Shown piece by piece: positions 12,397-21,125 of a stretch of DNA of 64,000 bases (position 1 is the stretch's first letter; every line of letters begins with the position of its first letter). Source of the DNA: Pseudoalteromonas sp. R3 (GTDB taxonomy: Bacteria; Pseudomonadota; Gammaproteobacteria; Enterobacterales; Alteromonadaceae); the NCBI RefSeq assembly GCF_004014715.1, contig NZ_CP034835.1, forward strand, positions 3,224,001 through 3,288,000. The letters are read 5' to 3'. Both the position numbers and the translations under genes were made by a program. Below the pieces are notes generated by a model. That model did no database searches and was not told the origin of the DNA. It worked only from the letters and a program-made list of their open reading frames with translations.

Positions 12397-13605
12397 ATGA
12401 AATTATCAGTTCTTGCGCTTGGCCTGAGTGCCGCCCTAATCAGCAGCTTTGCTGCAAACGCCAGTGAAAACCTGATCACTAATGGCTCTTTTGAACAGTC
12501 TGATGCTGTTAATGGCTCCTGGAGTCTGTTCAGAACTTTGCCCGGCTGGAGCCGCAGCTCCGCTAAGTTTGAAATTCAGACTAACCGCCTTGGCCTTATC
12601 CAGGCACAAGATGGTGAGCAATATCTTGAACTGGATTCTACCCGTAACTACAGCGCATACCAAAGTATCGCTACGGAAGCTGGCAAACAGTATGTCGTGA
12701 GCTTTTACTATTCACCACGTGTTAATAACAACAGCACCACCAACAAAGCAACCGTATATTGGGACGACCAGGTCATCGCTGAACTAAATGGTACGCAACG
12801 AGGCTGGCAACACTACACCATCACAGTAACGGCAAATAGCGACGCAAGTACTTTGAAATTCGTTGGTGCTGGTAACTCAGACTCATACGGTGCGCTACTG
12901 GACAACGTCTCGGTAACAGCTGATTGCATCACAGGCTTATTTGGCATAAATAACTATGGCTCCGCGCAAAGTGGTTACGTGTATCACTTTAATGTTGACG
13001 CTGGTCAGTACAGCACAGTATCTGGTGTAACACACACCGCATCTAACATCGCAAGCAAAGACGGTGTGCTTTATTTCATGGAGCAGACTGACAGCAAATC
13101 TAAAGCTTCGACCTTGTGGGCGCTGGATCTCAATGGCAACCAGCAATATAGCGTGGCGAATGCAACTTCATGGCCTTTGTATCGCTCAGCTGTTACACCA
13201 GATGGCGTGTCTTTACGCAGCACCAGTAAAACCTACATGTACGACTTTGACATGAACAGTGGTGAAAAAACCGTACTGGGTAAATTGTCGTACCCGGGCG
13301 ATGATTTCAGTCATGGTGACATTGCGTACTCAGCAGATGGCAACATCCTTTACGTGTTGACAGGTAAGGCACTGTATACGCTGGATGAAGGTAATATGGA
13401 ACTGACTAAAATTGGTGAGCACGGTGTTAACTGGGCTTCCGGTCTGGCCATTACTGCTGACGGCAAACTGTATGTCTCTGGTCGCGAAGCAGGCAGCAAC
13501 GCGCAAATCTGGCAAATGAACCCAAACACAGCCGTTGCAACTTTAGTGATGGAAGGTCCTGAGCATATTAACGACCTGACCTTTGTCGACAATTTCTGTC
13601 GATAA
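12397..13605 (+). CDS. secreted DUF642-like protein with C-terminal beta-propeller-like repeats
   Basis: The start at 12397 is preferred over the ATG at 12391 because GGAG at 12386-12389 is 7 bases from it. The 402-residue product has a signal peptide ending near Ala-Asn-Ala-Ser. It then has a jelly-roll-like segment starting NLITNGSFE and closing with LLDNVSV, the hallmark of DUF642/PEP-CTERM-type carbohydrate-binding modules. The second half (from about residue 185) contains repeated strands such as YAVTPDG/YSADGN/ITADGK, suggesting a small beta-propeller. No sorting signal is visible at the C-terminus (Asp-Asn-Phe-Cys-Arg). An extracellular binding protein is likely, with its ligand unknown. 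It stands alone between an upstream gap and its own terminator. Confidence 0.7.
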   Translation: MKLSVLALGLSAALISSFAANASENLITNGSFEQSDAVNGSWSLFRTLPGWSRSSAKFEIQTNRLGLIQAQDGEQYLELDSTRNYSAYQSIATEAGKQYVVSFYYSPRVNNNSTTNKATVYWDDQVIAELNGTQRGWQHYTITVTANSDASTLKFVGAGNSDSYGALLDNVSVTADCITGLFGINNYGSAQSGYVYHFNVDAGQYSTVSGVTHTASNIASKDGVLYFMEQTDSKSKASTLWALDLNGNQQYSVANATSWPLYRSAVTPDGVSLRSTSKTYMYDFDMNSGEKTVLGKLSYPGDDFSHGDIAYSADGNILYVLTGKALYTLDEGNMELTKIGEHGVNWASGLAITADGKLYVSGREAGSNAQIWQMNPNTAVATLVMEGPEHINDLTFVDNFCR

Positions 13606-13632
13606 CCGAAACAATCGCTCTAGATGCGCAAA

Positions 13633-13659
13633 AACCAGCCAGGCAGGCTGGTTTTTTTG
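13633..13659 (+). terminator. rho-independent terminator
   Basis: AACCAGCC and GGCTGGTT pair around a 5-base loop and are followed by a run of T, 28 bases after the stop of the DUF642-like gene. Confidence 0.85.
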
Positions 13660-13883
13660 TATACAAAAGCGTCTAACCCAGCTGGTAAGGCTTCCCCATC
13701 GCCATCCCACTAGGTATACTGACGCACTTTTAATGAATAGTTAGTCAACACTGACCTAACTTGGAAATCATTTGGGGACTGGCCACCCGTTCAAAGTATG
13801 TTTGATATGACTGTCATCTTCAGTACGTTCGACATCGATAATATTAAGGCCAAAACAACACATTTGATTGAAATGGGAATAAT

Positions 13884-15320
13884 ATGAATTCATTACCTAA
13901 TCGCGGTGAGTTTCTGGGTCATCCAAAAGGCCTGTTCTTACTCTTCGGCACGGAAATGTGGGAGCGCTTTGGCTACTACGGAATGCGTGCAATACTCGTT
14001 TTATATTTGGTTGCTCAGGTACAAAATGGCGGCTTCGGCTGGACCAACGCCGATGCACTGAGCCTTTATGGTACCTTTACCATGGCGGTATACCTGACAC
14101 CTTTGATCGGTGGTTGGTTAGCCGATAACGTACTGGGTCAGCGTAAAGCCATTATCATTGGTGGTATCCTGATGGCCGCTGGTCACTTTACTATGGGTAT
14201 TCCGCATGGTCTGGTTGCCGGCATGGAAGAACAAGTCTTCTATGTGGGTCTGGCATTATTATGTGCCGGTAACGGTCTGTTCAAGCCAAACATCTCTACC
14301 ATGGTTGGCGACCTGTACCAGGAAGGTGATAAACGTCGTGACGGTGCTTTCACTATTTTCTACATGGGTATTAACTTAGGTGGCGCACTGGGCCCACTTA
14401 TCGCCGGTTATGTTGCAGCACAAATTAACTGGCAAGCCGGTTTCATCGCTGCCGGTATTGGTATGGTGATCTCTGTTGTCATGCAACTCCTACTGAGCCA
14501 GAAATATCTGGGCGACATCGGCGTAGTGCCAGCAGCCAAGCTGTCTCAGCAGCAATCTGCCAGCAACACCAAAGAGCCACTGACAAGTCAGGAAAAAGAC
14601 CGTATTCGCGTTATCTTCACTATGAGTGTGTTCAGCATTATCTTTTGGATGGGCTTTGAGCAGGCCGGTGGTCTGATGAACCTGTTTGCTGCTGACTATA
14701 CCGACCGTATGCTGATGGGTTTTGAAATCCCAGCGTCATGGTTCCAGTCTTTGAACTCTATCTTTATTATTATCTTCGCACCACTGGTGGCCATGATCTG
14801 GCTTAAACTGGACAAGCGTGAGCCAAACTCTCCGGTTAAGTTTGCTATCGCGTTAGTATTTCTGGCGCTGGGCTTTTTGACCATGATGATGGCGCTGATC
14901 ACTGAAGGCAGTGATGCAGGCAACCTGCAAATCAGCATGATGTGGTTGGTGCTTTTCTATCTGTTCCACACACTGGGCGAGCTATGTCTGTCGCCAATTG
15001 GTCTGTCTATGGTGAGCAAGCTGGCTCCACTGCGTTTGGCATCTCTGCTAATGGGTCTGTGGTTCCTGTGTACAGCGGTTGCGAACAAAATCGCGGGCTT
15101 TGTTGGTTCCTTCATCGGCGAAGGCCAGGAAGCAATGAATAACGCGATGAGTATCTTCATTGGTCTGGGTGCAACTGCACTATTGTCTGCACTGGCGATG
15201 TATCTGCTTAGTAACAAGCTGGTTGACTGGATGCATGGTGCGGAAGGAACGACTGATGAACCACATACTCAAGAGCACTATCTTGAGAAAGAGCTAGAGA
15301 TCTCTGGCGAAAGACAGTAA
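13884..15320 (+). CDS. POT-family proton-coupled oligopeptide transporter
   Basis: The 478-residue polytopic protein has the POT/PTR2 signature EMWERFGYYGMR (the ExxERFxYYG proton-coupling motif) in the first helix and about 12-14 hydrophobic segments. The family imports di- and tripeptides with protons across the inner membrane. The length is normal and the ends look intact. It has its own promoter region (about 220 bases after the previous terminator) and its own terminator, so it is probably monocistronic. The exact paralogue (DtpA, DtpB or a Shewanella-type PepT) cannot be decided by eye. Confidence 0.9.
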   Translation: MNSLPNRGEFLGHPKGLFLLFGTEMWERFGYYGMRAILVLYLVAQVQNGGFGWTNADALSLYGTFTMAVYLTPLIGGWLADNVLGQRKAIIIGGILMAAGHFTMGIPHGLVAGMEEQVFYVGLALLCAGNGLFKPNISTMVGDLYQEGDKRRDGAFTIFYMGINLGGALGPLIAGYVAAQINWQAGFIAAGIGMVISVVMQLLLSQKYLGDIGVVPAAKLSQQQSASNTKEPLTSQEKDRIRVIFTMSVFSIIFWMGFEQAGGLMNLFAADYTDRMLMGFEIPASWFQSLNSIFIIIFAPLVAMIWLKLDKREPNSPVKFAIALVFLALGFLTMMMALITEGSDAGNLQISMMWLVLFYLFHTLGELCLSPIGLSMVSKLAPLRLASLLMGLWFLCTAVANKIAGFVGSFIGEGQEAMNNAMSIFIGLGATALLSALAMYLLSNKLVDWMHGAEGTTDEPHTQEHYLEKELEISGERQ

Positions 15321-15341
15321 TTTCTAATTCCTAACTCGTGT

Positions 15342-15370
15342 AAAAGCCGCACTAAATTTGTGCGGCTTTT
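15342..15370 (+). terminator. rho-independent terminator
   Basis: AAAAGCCGCAC and GTGCGGCTTTT form an 11-base stem just after the peptide transporter. The downstream side is T-rich. Confidence 0.85.
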
Positions 15371-15749
15371 CTGTTTTCAGCCCTCATTTGTAAACTTATC
15401 AATACAGCAACGGGAGATTTTACCTCTGCTGTATCTGTCTCTGTATCAATAACAAGGTGATATCGCTGTCAACGCCAAACTTTAAAACCTTTATTTTTCA
15501 GATAGATAAATAAAAGCCCGCTGAAAAACCACTCGTAATACAATCCATTTTTAAGAACAAATAAGGCCTTTTAATCGATAAATTTATCCTGTTCACGCAA
15601 TCCGTATAACCCGGACAATTTGTACGACAGAATTTACATTTTCCCCGCTTGCTAATTCATGCCGATAGCTTCCCCTTTTGAGCATTTTGATTAATCATCC
15701 ACAGCACAAAACAAATAGCGATCCAGTGCTTTTAAGCGGGAGTATGACA
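15371..15749. other. upstream region of hpd
   Basis: About 380 AT-rich bases with no credible gene. It holds the candidate TyrR box at 15621-15638 and must contain the hpd promoter. Confidence 0.5.
15621..15638. promoter_or_regulatory. candidate TyrR box upstream of hpd
   Basis: The sequence TGTACG-6 bases-TTTACA matches the TyrR consensus TGTAAA-N6-TTTACA at 10 of 12 fixed positions. It lies 111 bases before the hpd start. TyrR controls aromatic amino acid genes in gammaproteobacteria, so the site fits the downstream pathway. It is a single motif match with no experimental support. Confidence 0.45.
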
Positions 15750-16796
15750 ATGAGTGAAGTAACAAATCCTCTAGGCCTAGTTGGCATTGAGTTTACCGAG
15801 TACGCAACACCAGATGCGGACTACATGGAAAAGATTTTTGCCGATTTTGGTTTTTCTAAACTGAAAAAGTTTAAAGACAAAGACATCCTATACTACAACC
15901 AGCACGACATTCACTTCCTGCTGAATAAAGAGCGTGGTGGTTTCTCTGCTGAGTTCGCTAAGAGCCACGGTCCGGCTATCTGCTCTATGGGCTGGCGTGT
16001 AGAAGACGCACAAAAAGCGTTTGAAACCGCTGTTGAGCGCGGTGCAAAACCAGCAACTGATTCAACCCACAAAGACTTGCCTTACCCTGCTATCTACGGC
16101 ATCGGTGACAGCCTGATCTACTTCATCGACGTATTCGGTGATAAAGGTTCTATCTTCGAGCAAGACTTTGTTGATTTGGAAGAGCAAGTGGTTGTTGAAG
16201 ACAAAGGCTTCCTGCGTATCGACCACCTGACTAACAACGTGTACAAAGGCACCATGGAAACATGGGCAAACTTCTATAAAGATGTATTCGGCTTTACTGA
16301 AGTTCGCTACTTCGACATCAAAGGTCAGAAGACGGCGCTGTTGTCATACGCACTGAAATCTCCGTGCGGCACCTTCTCCATTCCAATCAATGAAGGTAAA
16401 GACGACAACAACAACCAGATCGACGAGTACCTGGACGAGTACAATGGCCCGGGCGTACAGCACCTGGCATTTTTGACCAACGACCTGGTTGCGTCACTGG
16501 ATAAACTTGACCAGACTAACATTGCAACATTAGACATTGTTGATCACTACTACGACACCATCTTTGACCGTGTACCTTGGGTTAAAGAAGACCGTGAAAA
16601 GATCAAAGAGCATCAAATCCTGGTAGACAGCCAGAGCGAAGATTGCTACCTGCTGCAGATCTTCACTAAGAACCTGTTTGGTCCTATCTTTATCGAGATG
16701 ATCCAACGTGTTGACGACGGTGGATTCGGTGAAGGTAACTTCCAGGCGCTGTTCGAGTCTATCGAGCGTGATCAGGAACGCCGCGGCGTGATCTAA
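15750..16796 (+). CDS. hpd: 4-hydroxyphenylpyruvate dioxygenase
   Basis: This Fe(II) enzyme converts 4-hydroxyphenylpyruvate to homogentisate in tyrosine degradation (EC 1.13.11.27). The 348-residue product has the two-barrel VOC fold. The iron ligands are visible as His in RIDHLTNNV, His in GVQHLAFLT and Glu in FIEMIQR, followed by the C-terminal helix GFGEGNFQALF. I chose the start at 15750 because GGGAG lies 7 bases upstream; an in-frame ATG at 15744 is too close. The next gene, fahA, catalyses the last step of the same pathway. The intermediate genes (hmgA, maiA) are not in the window. Homogentisate can also polymerise to brown pyomelanin if hmgA is weak or absent. Confidence 0.95.
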   Translation: MSEVTNPLGLVGIEFTEYATPDADYMEKIFADFGFSKLKKFKDKDILYYNQHDIHFLLNKERGGFSAEFAKSHGPAICSMGWRVEDAQKAFETAVERGAKPATDSTHKDLPYPAIYGIGDSLIYFIDVFGDKGSIFEQDFVDLEEQVVVEDKGFLRIDHLTNNVYKGTMETWANFYKDVFGFTEVRYFDIKGQKTALLSYALKSPCGTFSIPINEGKDDNNNQIDEYLDEYNGPGVQHLAFLTNDLVASLDKLDQTNIATLDIVDHYYDTIFDRVPWVKEDREKIKEHQILVDSQSEDCYLLQIFTKNLFGPIFIEMIQRVDDGGFGEGNFQALFESIERDQERRGVI

Positions 16797-16819
16797 TTCT
16801 CCTTTGAGAGTAGAAAATT

Positions 16820-16855
16820 AAAAGCAGCTTGGGGCGAAGCCTTGTGGCTGCTTTT
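16820..16855 (+). terminator. hairpin between hpd and fahA
   Basis: AAAAGCAGC pairs with GCTGCTTTT, with an inner GGC-GAA-GCC stem. It lies 23 bases after hpd and may terminate or attenuate transcription into fahA. Confidence 0.6.
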
Positions 16856-16953
16856 GCCGTTTTAATTTGTCTGAGACTCAGGTGTTGCATTGAAAAATCA
16901 GAACACTATCACCACATCTGAGAACAGCCTCAAACTTGCAAAAAGGAAAGACC

Positions 16954-18267
16954 ATGTCTTTTATCAACGAAACGCATGATATTAATCTGAAGAGCTGGGT
17001 TGCCAGCGCCAACCAGGCTGGCAGCGACTTCCCAATTCAAAACCTGCCTTTTGCCTCATTCCGTCGTAAAGACAGTGCCGAAGAGTTCCGTGGTGGTGTT
17101 GCCATTGGCGACCAGGTACTGGATTTGGCAGTGGTTGCTGCGGCAGGCATCTTCAGTGGTGAAGCACAGGACGCAGTAGAAGCGGCCAACGCGCCTAAAC
17201 TGAATGAATTTATGGGTATGGGTCAAAATTATTGGTCTGCCCTGCGTCTGGCATTATCTCGTGCTCTTCGTGAAGGCTCTGAGCACCAGGGCGCATTGGA
17301 AGCGGCATTAGTTGCTCAATCTGACGTTGAATATGCATTGCCGTGTCACATTGGCGATTACACCGATTTCTACACCTCAATCTACCATGCTACAGCGGTA
17401 GGTAGCTTGTTCCGTCCGGACAACCCTTTGCTGCCTAACTATAAGTGGGTACCAATCGGTTACCACGGCCGTGCTTCATCGATTGACGTGTCAGGTCAAA
17501 ACTTCCCACGTCCTAAAGGTCAGACTAAAGCACCAGATGCAGATACACCGTCTTTCGGTCCTTGTAAGCGCCTGGACTACGAACTGGAGCTGGGTATCTA
17601 CCTGGGTAAAGGCAACGAGCTGGGTGACTCTATTTCGATTGAAGATGCCGAAAGTCATGTGTTTGGTTTCTGTCTGTTCAACGACTGGTCTGCCCGTGAC
17701 CTTCAGGCTTGGGAATATCAGCCGTTAGGCCCGTTCCTGGCGAAAAACTTTGCCTCGACCGTATCACCGTGGATTGTCACCACAGAAGCGCTGGCGCCGT
17801 ATCGCACTAACTGGCACCGTGATGAGCAAGATCCTCAGCCTCTGGAATACCTGGAGTCTGCACAAAACCGTGAATCTGGCGCGTTTGATATCCAGATGGA
17901 CGTACTGCTTGAAACAGCGAAAATGCGCGAAGCCAATGCTGCACCAAGCAAGCTGTCAGAATCAAGCTTCAAGCACAGCTACTGGACTGTGGCACAAATG
18001 GTAACTCACCACACCGTAAACGGCTGTAACTTCCTGCCGGGCGACATGCTGGGTTCAGGTACTCAGTCTGGTCCAGAGCATGAAGAAGCAGGCTCACTGC
18101 TTGAGCTTTCTCGTGGCGGTAAAGAGACCATCACCCTGGATAATGGTGAAGAGCGTAAGTTCTTAGAAGACGGCGACAAGGTCATTATGCGTGGCTGGTG
18201 TGAAGCCGATGGCTTTGCACGCATTGGGTTTGGCTCAGTCGAAGGCACTATCCTGCCGGCTAAATAG
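16954..18267 (+). CDS. fahA: fumarylacetoacetase
   Basis: The enzyme hydrolyses fumarylacetoacetate to fumarate and acetoacetate, the final step of tyrosine degradation (EC 3.7.1.2). The 437-residue product starts at 16954 behind AAAGGAAAG. It shows the typical N-terminal SH3-like domain and the C-terminal FAH domain: YHGRASS with the catalytic His, then DYELELG with metal-binding Glu residues, FNDWSARD, and GDMLGSGT near the end. Length is as in two-domain FahA enzymes. It lies 157 bases after hpd with a hairpin between, so it may be cotranscribed in part or have its own promoter. Confidence 0.95.
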   Translation: MSFINETHDINLKSWVASANQAGSDFPIQNLPFASFRRKDSAEEFRGGVAIGDQVLDLAVVAAAGIFSGEAQDAVEAANAPKLNEFMGMGQNYWSALRLALSRALREGSEHQGALEAALVAQSDVEYALPCHIGDYTDFYTSIYHATAVGSLFRPDNPLLPNYKWVPIGYHGRASSIDVSGQNFPRPKGQTKAPDADTPSFGPCKRLDYELELGIYLGKGNELGDSISIEDAESHVFGFCLFNDWSARDLQAWEYQPLGPFLAKNFASTVSPWIVTTEALAPYRTNWHRDEQDPQPLEYLESAQNRESGAFDIQMDVLLETAKMREANAAPSKLSESSFKHSYWTVAQMVTHHTVNGCNFLPGDMLGSGTQSGPEHEEAGSLLELSRGGKETITLDNGEERKFLEDGDKVIMRGWCEADGFARIGFGSVEGTILPAK

Positions 18268-18297
18268 CCCAATCGCAAAAGCTTTTCTATATAAAAC

Positions 18298-18328
18298 AAA
18301 GGTGTGCTTAAGTACACCTTTTTTTTGT
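18298..18328 (+). terminator. rho-independent terminator after fahA
   Basis: AAAGGTGTGCTT and AAGTACACCTTT form a stem with a G-T pair, followed by a T run. Confidence 0.85.
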
Positions 18329-18394
18329 AAGTAAATACTGGCTTTTTGCATAAAAATTGTTAGAGTGAGTCGTTATTTTTAATTTTTATATGTT

Positions 18395-19492
18395 ATGTTT
18401 CGCTATATCAAACGCCTGATCACATCGCTATTTCAATCTAAACAGCTAATGATGCGCCAGAATGGCCAGGTTAGTTTGATGGTTGTGCCTGGCTGGTTGC
18501 AATTTATTGCGCTAGTGCTGGTTTGTGGTGCTCTTACCTGGTTAGTTATCAGTACATCAGCGTTTTTTAAACAACAAGAAACGGTTAATATCCTACAGAC
18601 TGAGCTGCAAACTCAACAGCAAGCTTGGGCAAAGGAAAAGCAGCAACTGGCTGCACAGCTCGCGGAGCAGCAAACTCAGCTTGCAACTCTGAACGAGCAA
18701 CATACGGTACTCAGCGAAATAGTCAGTGCCCTGCCGACATCAATTACCGAACAAGCAGACACGCCAGCCCTTTTACCTGAAGCTGAGAACCAAGTTGACG
18801 TAGCTCCGACAGTCAACGATGAGCATGAGTTTGAAGTACACAGTACAGACCTCAATGATGCGCAAGCGAGCCTCCTTATTAGATTACAGACAATCATTTC
18901 AGCGCGTCATGATCAGCTTATGGCTGGGTTTAGTGAAGCAGGTCTGACACTCATCCCCGAGAGCAATTCAGCACAGGGGGGCCCCTACCATCAGGTCGAC
19001 GCGACCTTATTAAACACCCGCTACACCCAGCTAATTGATGATTCAGTGCAACTCAACGAGCTGGAGAGCCTGTTGCAATCAACACCTAAGATGATGCCGG
19101 TAGCTCACGATAAGTATTATATTTCCAGCGCTTTTGGCTTTCGCAAAGACCCGCTCACGGGCCGTCGTGCCTACCATAAAGGCGTAGATATGGCTGGTTG
19201 GCATAAAACCCAGATCATTGCGCCTGCTGATGGTGTGGTGAGTAAAGCAGGCAAAAATGGTGGTTACGGTAAGTTTATTGAAATTCAACATGCCAACGGC
19301 ATTGTCACTCGTTATGGTCATCTGCATACCATCAAGGTTAAAAAAGGTCAGTCAGTCAAACAATCCGATGTGATCGCATTGATGGGCAGTACAGGTCGCA
19401 GTACCAGTACACACTTGCATTATGAGGTGTTACAGGATAAAAAGCATATAAACCCTGTAAAACTGGCAAGAGTGCTCAAACGTGTTCAATAA
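18395..19492 (+). CDS. membrane-anchored M23 (LytM) peptidoglycan endopeptidase
   Basis: The 365-residue protein has one N-terminal membrane helix (about residues 30-52) after a basic cytoplasmic end, and a coiled coil (about 60-110). A C-terminal M23 domain from about residue 235 has the zinc motifs HKGVDMA (HxxxD) and HLHYE (HxH). Both motifs are intact, so it should be an active endopeptidase that cuts peptidoglycan cross-links in the periplasm. The gene overlaps the bactofilin gene by 11 bases. M23-bactofilin pairs control cell shape in Helicobacter, Caulobacter relatives and others, so the two products probably act together, with the bactofilin scaffold placing the hydrolase. Confidence 0.9.
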   Translation: MFRYIKRLITSLFQSKQLMMRQNGQVSLMVVPGWLQFIALVLVCGALTWLVISTSAFFKQQETVNILQTELQTQQQAWAKEKQQLAAQLAEQQTQLATLNEQHTVLSEIVSALPTSITEQADTPALLPEAENQVDVAPTVNDEHEFEVHSTDLNDAQASLLIRLQTIISARHDQLMAGFSEAGLTLIPESNSAQGGPYHQVDATLLNTRYTQLIDDSVQLNELESLLQSTPKMMPVAHDKYYISSAFGFRKDPLTGRRAYHKGVDMAGWHKTQIIAPADGVVSKAGKNGGYGKFIEIQHANGIVTRYGHLHTIKVKKGQSVKQSDVIALMGSTGRSTSTHLHYEVLQDKKHINPVKLARVLKRVQ

Positions 19493-19859
19493 AAAGAAAA
19501 ACTCATTTCCTTTCTCGCTCATTTCTCCCGACACCACAATCACAGGTAACATCCAGTGCGATGGTGAAATTCAAATCGATGGCAAAGTGGTTGGCGACCT
19601 GCAAGTGACCCAGTTGATCATTGGCGAATCGGGTGTCGTCGAGGGTAATATCGTTGCAAACCAGGTTCAGGTTCGAGGAAAAGTACAAGGCGGGATCAGC
19701 GCAGACAGTGTTACACTTGAACCCAGTGCCAGAGTCACCGGTGATATTGCACATGATACTTTATGTATTCAGGCTGGTGCCCATATACAAGGTCAGTTGA
19801 ACCATCGTGCAGAGCAATCAAATGTCACGCCTCTGGACAAAGCCAGCAAGGCTGAATAA
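19482..19859 (+). CDS. bactofilin (polymer-forming cytoskeletal protein)
   Basis: The 125-residue product starts at GTG 19482 inside the end of the M23 gene. Residues about 12-105 show the right-handed beta-helix repeat of bactofilins: TTITGNIQCDGEIQIDG, then short strands with conserved Gly such as VVEGNIVANQ and ARVTGDIAHD. The short N-terminal tail is typical. Bactofilins assemble filaments without nucleotide at the inner membrane face. Translation is coupled to the upstream peptidase gene. Confidence 0.92.
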   Translation: MFNKKKNSFPFSLISPDTTITGNIQCDGEIQIDGKVVGDLQVTQLIIGESGVVEGNIVANQVQVRGKVQGGISADSVTLEPSARVTGDIAHDTLCIQAGAHIQGQLNHRAEQSNVTPLDKASKAE

Positions 19860-19964
19860 CTCGCCCCAAATGAGCCACCGGTAACATTTCATAACACAAA
19901 ACATAGACTTAGCCTTTCACTTCTGTATCTTAAAATGATACATTTCTGCCGTATTTGAAGCACC

Positions 19965-19990
19965 AAGCGAGTATCACACGCTCGCTTTTG
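19965..19990 (+). terminator. possible terminator after bactofilin
   Basis: AAGCGAG and CTCGCTT pair around a 9-base loop, followed by a few T. The stem is short, so the call is weak. Confidence 0.4.
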
Positions 19991-20022
19991 ACAACACACT
20001 GAAGTAATTAAAAGGATATAGA

Positions 20023-20625
20023 GTGAACAAGCATATTTTAGGCCTGTTACTGGCTACAGCATCTTTAGGCTCTCAGGCTAGTGAGCTAAGTAAAAGTTAC
20101 CTGGAAGTAGGTTATGGTGAGACTAGCCTGGATGGCGCACCAAGTTCAGTTGACCCTCAGGGGTTTATCATTGCGGGAAGCTATGAGTTTGCTAACGGCA
20201 TTTTCATGGGGCTCAAAATCGATCAGCACTCAGACAGCCTAAATGTTCTGGATGACCTTTTCAGTGACGATTATGATGTTGACGAAACAACTTTTAATCT
20301 GGGCTATATTCTGCGAGCGACAGATAAAGGACGCTTTGCGGTCGGCGCTCAAGTTGGTGAATTTGAAGTATCAACTAAACGTACTAACTCAACGATAGAT
20401 ACCCGTCGTATATACGGTGAGTATGAGCATGCTTTTGGCAAGCGCATCAGCGCCTATGGTCAGGCAGGCTATGAGTTGCTGGACAACTCTACAGATGATG
20501 AAGATGGTGTATTTATCAATCTGGGTTTGCGATTCAACTTTACGCCAAGCTCAGCGGTTGTACTTGAGTACACCAATGGTGTCGAATACACCCAGACAGA
20601 AGTAAAATATCGCTATACTTTCTGA
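20023..20625 (+). CDS. small outer-membrane beta-barrel protein
   Basis: The 200-residue product starts at GTG 20023 behind AAAAGGATA. It has a signal peptide cleaved near SQA-SEL, then eight or so amphipathic strands, and ends in Tyr-Thr-Phe with the terminal aromatic residue typical of barrels folded by the BAM complex. Acidic loops (such as DDLFSDDYDVDE) are probably extracellular. It resembles the OmpX/Ail-like or OmpA-barrel class in form, but I cannot name an orthologue or a function. Confidence 0.75.
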   Translation: MNKHILGLLLATASLGSQASELSKSYLEVGYGETSLDGAPSSVDPQGFIIAGSYEFANGIFMGLKIDQHSDSLNVLDDLFSDDYDVDETTFNLGYILRATDKGRFAVGAQVGEFEVSTKRTNSTIDTRRIYGEYEHAFGKRISAYGQAGYELLDNSTDDEDGVFINLGLRFNFTPSSAVVLEYTNGVEYTQTEVKYRYTF

Positions 20626-20633
20626 TAGAGAAG

Positions 20634-20652
20634 GGCCCGCAACTTGCGGGCC
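20634..20652. terminator. bidirectional hairpin between convergent genes
   Basis: GGCCCGC and GCGGGCC form a 7-base GC stem around AACTT, in the 32-base gap between two convergent genes. T-richness is weak on both sides. Confidence 0.6.
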
Positions 20653-20657
20653 AAGCA

Positions 20658-21125
20658 CTATTTTTTCGCTGAGATATACATAGTCACATCGGCGTGAAAA
20701 ACCTTAACGCCTTCACGATTAAATACCTCAACCGGTACAATGAGCTCTTCTTTGTCCTGCCATTGGCGCGGTAATGGAATGATTGCTTCTGCGCGTAAGT
20801 CAGTGTCCGCTTTTTTCAGATATTGCACTGTCATCCCCTTCGGGATCCAGCGATGTGTTTTCGATGGAATACTGGCATCAGTCACCACCCCTGCGCATAA
20901 TTCTGCAAGGTTACACTGAGCAATTGCATGCACTGTCCCAATGTGATTGTGGACTGCCTTTCGATTAGGCATCTGAGCCGTAATACGGCCTTCACTGAGA
21001 TGGGTGATCTTAGGCTTGATAGTGCCAAAATAAGGTGCCCTTTTACAGACCGCCTTGCTGAATAGCCAGTTGCCAAAGGGCAACCATTTAAACTTCTTAT
21101 AGGTTTTTAATAAGGGTGTTGCCAT
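20658..21125 (-). CDS. DUF4442 hot-dog-fold protein (thioesterase-like)
   Basis: I place the start at ATG 21125 (MATPLLKTYK); an upstream in-frame start at 21155 is less likely. The 155-residue product fits DUF4442 proteins, which have the hot-dog fold of acyl-CoA thioesterases. The segment HNHIGTVHAIAQCNLAELCAG is the usual long helix region with the conserved polar residue. No substrate is known for this family. It is convergent with the barrel gene and isolated upstream. Confidence 0.75.
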   Translation of the reverse strand: MATPLLKTYKKFKWLPFGNWLFSKAVCKRAPYFGTIKPKITHLSEGRITAQMPNRKAVHNHIGTVHAIAQCNLAELCAGVVTDASIPSKTHRWIPKGMTVQYLKKADTDLRAEAIIPLPRQWQDKEELIVPVEVFNREGVKVFHADVTMYISAKK

